Shown one piece after another: positions 60,550 through 64,000 of a stretch of DNA of 64,000 nucleotides (the first letter of the stretch is position 1; each line of letters starts with the position of its first letter). Position numbers and translations under genes: made by a program. Source of the stretch: Bacteroidota bacterium (GTDB lineage Bacteria > Bacteroidota > Bacteroidia > Chitinophagales > Saprospiraceae); NCBI GenBank assembly GCA_963169455.1, contig CAUJDW010000040.1, positions 16,886 through 80,885 of the forward strand, read 5' to 3'. A model generated the notes under the pieces. That model did not search any database and was not told the DNA's origin. It saw only the letters and a program-made list of their open reading frames with translations.

Positions 60550-63261
60550 ATGATCAACCGCTTCTCATCCCGCCGGCACGCCATCCACGAGTCTTTTCTC
60601 AACGACCGATTGTATCAGGCCCGGTCTTACGACCGTATTGCCGGCTATTTTAGCTCTTCCATTCTGGAGGTAGCGGGGGAAGCCATTGAAAGCATGCAAG
60701 GCATGGTCCGGATTGTCTGCAATTCGGACCTCGATGTCCGGGACGTAGCAACCGCCAGGGCTGCCCATATTGCCTTGCAGCGGGAATGGCGCCAAAAATC
60801 GGAGCACTTTTACGGAGAGCCTGGCAAGCCGCGCTTTGCGAAACTTTACGAGCTACTGGTGTCCGGCAAGATGGAAGTCAAAGTGCTGCCTTCCTCCTGT
60901 TTTGGCCTCATTCACGGGAAAGCCGGCGTCATCACCCAGGCGGATGGCCACAGGACGGCCTTCCTGGGCAGCGCCAACGAAACCTACACCGCCTGGAAGC
61001 TGAACTACGAAATCGTCTGGGAAGACGATTCTGAAGAAAGCGTCCAATGGGTGCAACAGGAGTTCAATGAATTGTGGAACCACCCTCAAGCCATCCGGCT
61101 CACGGATGTAGCGAATATTGTGCAAGATATCCGGCGCATCTCCCGGCGGGAGGTCATTTCTGTAGATCAGTGGATCACCACCCCCGATCCTGCCAGCGCA
61201 GTGATCGAATCGCCGGCTTACCGCAAAGAATTTGGGCTTTGGGCGCACCAGAAATACTTTGTGAAACTGGCTTTCGAAGCACATGCCTCCGGCAAAGGCG
61301 CCCGCTACGTCCTGGCGGATATGGTTGGTTTGGGCAAAACCATTCAGCTGGCCTTATCGGCTCAACTGATGGCCCTGCACGGAGAAAAGCCGGTGCTTAT
61401 CATCGCGCCGAAAACCTTGATCTGGCAATGGCAAGGCGAAATGGACAGCCTGCTCGATATGCCCTCCGCCGTTTGGGACGGCCGGCAGTGGGTGGACGAG
61501 AACGGCCATAAATACCCCGCCGCCGGGCCGGAAGGCATCAAGAACTGCCCCAGAAAAGTGGGTATTATCAGCCAGGGCTTGCTGACCAGGAAGGGGGAGG
61601 TTGTAAACCACCTCCTGAACAATTACTATGAATGCGTGATCGTCGATGAATGTCACCGGGCCCGGCGAAAGAACCTGCGCCCGGACGGCGAGAACGACCC
61701 GTCCGAGCCCAACAATCTGATGCTTTTCCTGCACCGGGTTGCTCCTAAAACAAAGAGCTTGCTGCTGGCTACCGCAACACCGGTGCAGCTATACCCCATC
61801 GAAGCCTATGACCTGCTCGATATCCTCAGCCAGGGGAACGACCATGTTCTGGGCAACTTCAACTCCATCTGGCGCAAGGATAAGCGCCGAACGCTGAACC
61901 TGATATTGGGCAGAGCATATCCTCCCCAGGATTTCGATGAGATCTGGGAGTATATCAGGAACCCGCTGCCTTCATCGGAAGAGAACAGCCAGCTTTTTGG
62001 CCTTTTGCGCCGGAGGATGGAGATGGCCGAAACGGACCCGGTCCTGGAGGGCAGTAAAATCAACCAGCTGGCTCCCCAGGATAAGAACCGTATCAGCCGA
62101 ATGGCAACGGAGTTTTTCCAGAAGCACAACCCTTTCATCCGCCACATCGTCCGAAGGACCCGCAATTTCCTGGAATCCACCCTGGACCCGGAAACAAATG
62201 AACCTTACCTCAAGCCTGTAAAAGTCCGGTTGTTCGGCGAAGAAGAACAGGAAGCCATCCCTTTGCCCGGCTATCTGGACGATGCTTACAAAGCTGCTGA
62301 AGAATTCTCCCAGGCTTTGGGCCAGCGGATGCGCTCCACCGGCTTTCTGCGCACCATGCTTTTGCGGCGAATCGGCAGTTCTATTGAAGCCGGCAGGGCC
62401 ACCGCCATCAAGATGATGGGTGGCGTTCAACAGGAGGAACTTACAGAAGAGGAAGATGAGGCCCCCGAAGAAGAAACGGAAGCTTATCAGTCGGCTTTGG
62501 CGCAGAAGCTCTCCGATCAGGAGAAGGCCATCCTCCGCCGCCTCGTCTCCCACCTGGAGAAACACAAAGACCGGGACCCCAAATACGCTCAACTACATTT
62601 TTATTTACTAGACAGAGGCTGGCTGGAGCTAGGCTGCATCATTTTCTCGCAATACTTCGATACGGTCCAGTACATGGCCCATCAGCTGACCGCCGACCTG
62701 CCCAATGAACCCATAGGCATTTACGCCGGTGGAACAAAATCGGGCATATTAAGCGGGGGCAAATACACCACCGTATCCAAAGAAACCATCAAAGCCAAAG
62801 TCCAGCAGGGAGAACTGCGGGTGCTCTTCGGCACCGACGCCGCCAGCGAAGGCCTCAACCTCCAGCGCCTGGGCGCCCTCATTAACCTCGACCTTCCCTG
62901 GAATCCCACCCGCCTGGAGCAGAGAAAAGGCCGCATTCAGCGCATCGGCCAGATCAGGGAAGAAGTGTTCGTTTACAACATGCGCTACAAAGACTCCGTC
63001 GAGGACCGGGTCCACCAAATGCTCTCCTCCCGCCTGGAACACATCTTCGACCTCTTTGGCCAAATCCCCGACGTCCTGGAAGACGTATGGGTCGAAGTCG
63101 CCGTCGGCAACAAAGAAAAGGCCAGGGAGATCATCGACGCTCTGCCGCAACAGCACCCTTTCGAGATGAAGTACAACCGCATCGAGCAGGTGGATTGGGA
63201 AAGCTGCTCTGAGGTGTTGAATGATATTGAAAGGCGTGGGAAGTTGTTGGAGGGGTGGTGA
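60550..63261 (+). CDS. SNF2-type helicase with N-terminal phospholipase-D-like nuclease domain
   Basis: A 903-residue protein. Residues 1-200 are PLD-like (AGYFSSSILEVAGEAIESMQ, LIHGKAGVIT with the HxK pair, FLGSANETY with the closing Asn/Glu). The SF2 helicase core follows: ADMVGLGKTIQLALSAQ (Walker A), VDECHRARR (DExH), LATATPVQLYP (SAT-type motif III), and in the C-terminal lobe GTDAASEGLNLQRLGALINL and QRKGRIQRIGQ (motif VI). It starts 12 bp after the methylase gene. This PLD-SNF2 form is typical of the methylase-linked helicases in DISARM-like and Hma-type loci. Confidence 0.92.
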   Translation: MINRFSSRRHAIHESFLNDRLYQARSYDRIAGYFSSSILEVAGEAIESMQGMVRIVCNSDLDVRDVATARAAHIALQREWRQKSEHFYGEPGKPRFAKLYELLVSGKMEVKVLPSSCFGLIHGKAGVITQADGHRTAFLGSANETYTAWKLNYEIVWEDDSEESVQWVQQEFNELWNHPQAIRLTDVANIVQDIRRISRREVISVDQWITTPDPASAVIESPAYRKEFGLWAHQKYFVKLAFEAHASGKGARYVLADMVGLGKTIQLALSAQLMALHGEKPVLIIAPKTLIWQWQGEMDSLLDMPSAVWDGRQWVDENGHKYPAAGPEGIKNCPRKVGIISQGLLTRKGEVVNHLLNNYYECVIVDECHRARRKNLRPDGENDPSEPNNLMLFLHRVAPKTKSLLLATATPVQLYPIEAYDLLDILSQGNDHVLGNFNSIWRKDKRRTLNLILGRAYPPQDFDEIWEYIRNPLPSSEENSQLFGLLRRRMEMAETDPVLEGSKINQLAPQDKNRISRMATEFFQKHNPFIRHIVRRTRNFLESTLDPETNEPYLKPVKVRLFGEEEQEAIPLPGYLDDAYKAAEEFSQALGQRMRSTGFLRTMLLRRIGSSIEAGRATAIKMMGGVQQEELTEEEDEAPEEETEAYQSALAQKLSDQEKAILRRLVSHLEKHKDRDPKYAQLHFYLLDRGWLELGCIIFSQYFDTVQYMAHQLTADLPNEPIGIYAGGTKSGILSGGKYTTVSKETIKAKVQQGELRVLFGTDAASEGLNLQRLGALINLDLPWNPTRLEQRKGRIQRIGQIREEVFVYNMRYKDSVEDRVHQMLSSRLEHIFDLFGQIPDVLEDVWVEVAVGNKEKAREIIDALPQQHPFEMKYNRIEQVDWESCSEVLNDIERRGKLLEGW

Positions 63262-63511
63262 GAGGGGGGCTGTGTTTGGGGGACCATAATTGGACACAAT
63301 GATTGTAGCTTACATCTAAGCTAGCCCTTCCATTTTCAACAAATAAGTTGAATAAAATCAAATTATTGTTTTATATCAAAAAATAAATTAAATAGTTATA
63401 CTTCTTCCTGAACTTGCTATAAAATAAATTATTGGAATACAATACTTAAAATGAAAAAAACAAATTAGTTTAACTTTTTTGATTATTAAAATAATATTTT
63501 TGAACACTTAG

Positions 63512-63530
63512 TTTTCCACATTGTGGAAAA
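63512..63530. other. Inverted pair of DnaA-box-like nonamers
   Basis: TTTTCCACA (63512-63520) and TGTGGAAAA (63522-63530) are mirror copies of a TTWTNCACA match around one T. A third, weaker match, TGTTGATAA, lies near 63590. They sit in the most AT-rich part of the window. Confidence 0.4.
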
Positions 63531-63626
63531 AATAACTAACAATACATAAATATTGATATTCAATGATTTGTGCTAGTTATTAACTGTGTGTTGATAAGTT
63601 CGGCTGGGCTTTTTTTCTCCTTCCCG

Positions 63627-63634
63627 TATTTTTG
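63627..63634 (+). promoter_or_regulatory. Candidate -7 promoter box (TATTTTTG)
   Basis: A TAnnTTTG match about 55 bp ahead of the tandem hairpins; transcription from it would make an RNA beginning near 63640. Confidence 0.4.
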
Positions 63635-63689
63635 CCTCTGACAAAATTATTAGTAACCCAAAAAGTTTAGTGGACTGATGAAAATAAAG

Positions 63690-63805
63690 AAGCCTTGAGA
63701 AGTTGGTCCCTTCTCAAGGCTTATTGGAAAGAAAATTCTTGAAGATTTCAATTGCGCAAAGGTTGGTCCCCTTTGGCAATTTATTGAAATGTTTGATGCA
63801 TCAAA
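63690..63805 (+). ncRNA. Tandem hairpins with identical loops, possible structured RNA
   Basis: Hairpin A: AAGCCTTGAGAAG (63690-63702), loop TTGGTCC, CTTCTCAAGGCTT (63710-63722). Hairpin B: AATTGCGCAAAGG (63750-63762), loop TTGGTCC, CCTTTGGCAATT (63770-63781) with one bulge. Each is followed by TTATTGRAA. The stems differ in sequence while the loop and the tail are the same. A third palindrome, TTTGATGCATCAAA, is at 63792-63805. I do not recognise a known RNA family. Confidence 0.5.
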
Positions 63806-63940
63806 TGTATCTCCTTTTATTCTTCTTTCCAAGCGATTCCATTTTTTTTAGGGCCCGGCAATGTCCTCTTCCCCCCAGGCGCTACCATCCAAAAGTAGAG
63901 AGTTAGGGTAAAATTATCTAACTTTCAAAAAAGGATCGTG

Positions 63941-64000
63941 ATGAAGCAAAGTAAATTCACGGAAACTCAACGGATGGCCATCCTGGCCAAACAAGATGCC
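63941..64000 (+). CDS. IS3-family transposase OrfA, N-terminus only
   Basis: The first 20 residues, MKQSKFTETQRMAILAKQDA, match the start of IS3-family OrfA proteins, whose helix-turn-helix binds the IS ends. The gene runs off the right edge. An orfB with the DDE domain would be expected to follow. Confidence 0.75.
   Translation, partial: MKQSKFTETQRMAILAKQDA

Larger units (their letters stand above)
63262..63940. other. 679-bp AT-rich non-coding stretch
   Basis: From about 63300 to 63600 the sequence is much richer in A/T than anything to its left, with poly-A/T runs and no reading frame of note. It contains a palindrome of DnaA-box type (63512-63530), a candidate promoter (63627-63634) and a three-hairpin segment (63690-63805). 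The last 80 bases lead into the transposase gene and hold an AGTTAG...CTAACT inverted pair (63901-63923) that might belong to the insertion sequence end. Confidence 0.7.

Noticed and set aside
50784..63261. Classical DISARM or BREX system
   Set aside because: No DUF1998 (DrmB) gene, no PglZ phosphatase and no BrxC/BrxL are present; DUF499, DUF3780 and DUF1156 point to the helicase-methylase-ATPase type.

Overview
The window reads as a stretch of GC-rich Bacteroidota chromosome, most likely from the Saprospiria/Lewinella-like group. The reasons are a PorP/SprF-type type IX secretion protein, a large secreted protein with a type IX C-terminal sorting domain, a SusC/SusD pair, several lipoproteins, and repeated TAnnTTTG -7 promoter boxes with few Shine-Dalgarno sites. 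The species assignment is inference. No complete rRNA or tRNA gene is visible.

Left part (about 1-29,200) is ordinary chromosome. It holds a ferredoxin-NADP reductase end, cobalamin adenosyltransferase, a PgpH-type c-di-AMP phosphodiesterase, small membrane proteins, a solute-binding lipoprotein, a CPBP protease and an M1 peptidase. It continues with a cupin with a broken start, two glycosyltransferases, RibB, a VTC-domain protein, PorP/SprF, an NlpC/P60 protein lacking its catalytic cysteine, a cysteine synthase/CBS enzyme, a LysM protein and KdsB. A minus-strand locus (susC, susD, a PNGase F-like secreted protein) looks built for N-glycoproteins. A DUF1080 lipoprotein and a Gfo/Idh/MocA oxidoreductase follow, then a decayed DUF433/DUF5615 toxin-antitoxin pair.

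Centre-left (29,810-37,800) is the main discovery: a diversity-generating retroelement (DGR) with one template repeat (TR, 34182-34303) and two variable repeats (VR1 31807-31928, VR2 37323-37444). The machinery is HRDC protein, Avd and reverse transcriptase. VR1 differs from TR at 23 adenines and one T; VR2 differs at 17 adenines and nothing else. Both targets carry a C-terminal FGE/C-type-lectin-like domain fused to conflict-type effector modules: a caspase-like protease in one, DUF4062 plus an nSTAND NTPase in the other. Both VRs are followed by a homologous flank of about 330-370 bp with a terminator hairpin and a second stem whose pairing is kept by compensatory changes.

Centre-right (39,650-50,300) looks like an integrative element. 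A tRNA 3'-end-like fragment with a terminator lies next to a tyrosine recombinase, followed by small element genes, a VapE-type primase/helicase-like ATPase with nine copies of a 10-bp iteron behind it, more orphan genes, and a DUF1016 nuclease.

Right part (50,784-63,261) is a tightly packed seven-gene defence-type operon: DUF499 ATPase, DUF3780, DUF262, a DUF3696-type ATPase, a protein ending in a YoeB toxin domain, a DUF1156 DNA methylase with an AT-rich mosaic block, and a PLD-SNF2 helicase. The methylase/helicase/DUF499 set resembles the predicted helicase-methylase-ATPase (Hma) systems; the three middle genes look like an inserted module. The window ends with an AT-rich non-coding stretch containing two tandem hairpins with the same loop, and the start of an IS3-type transposase gene.
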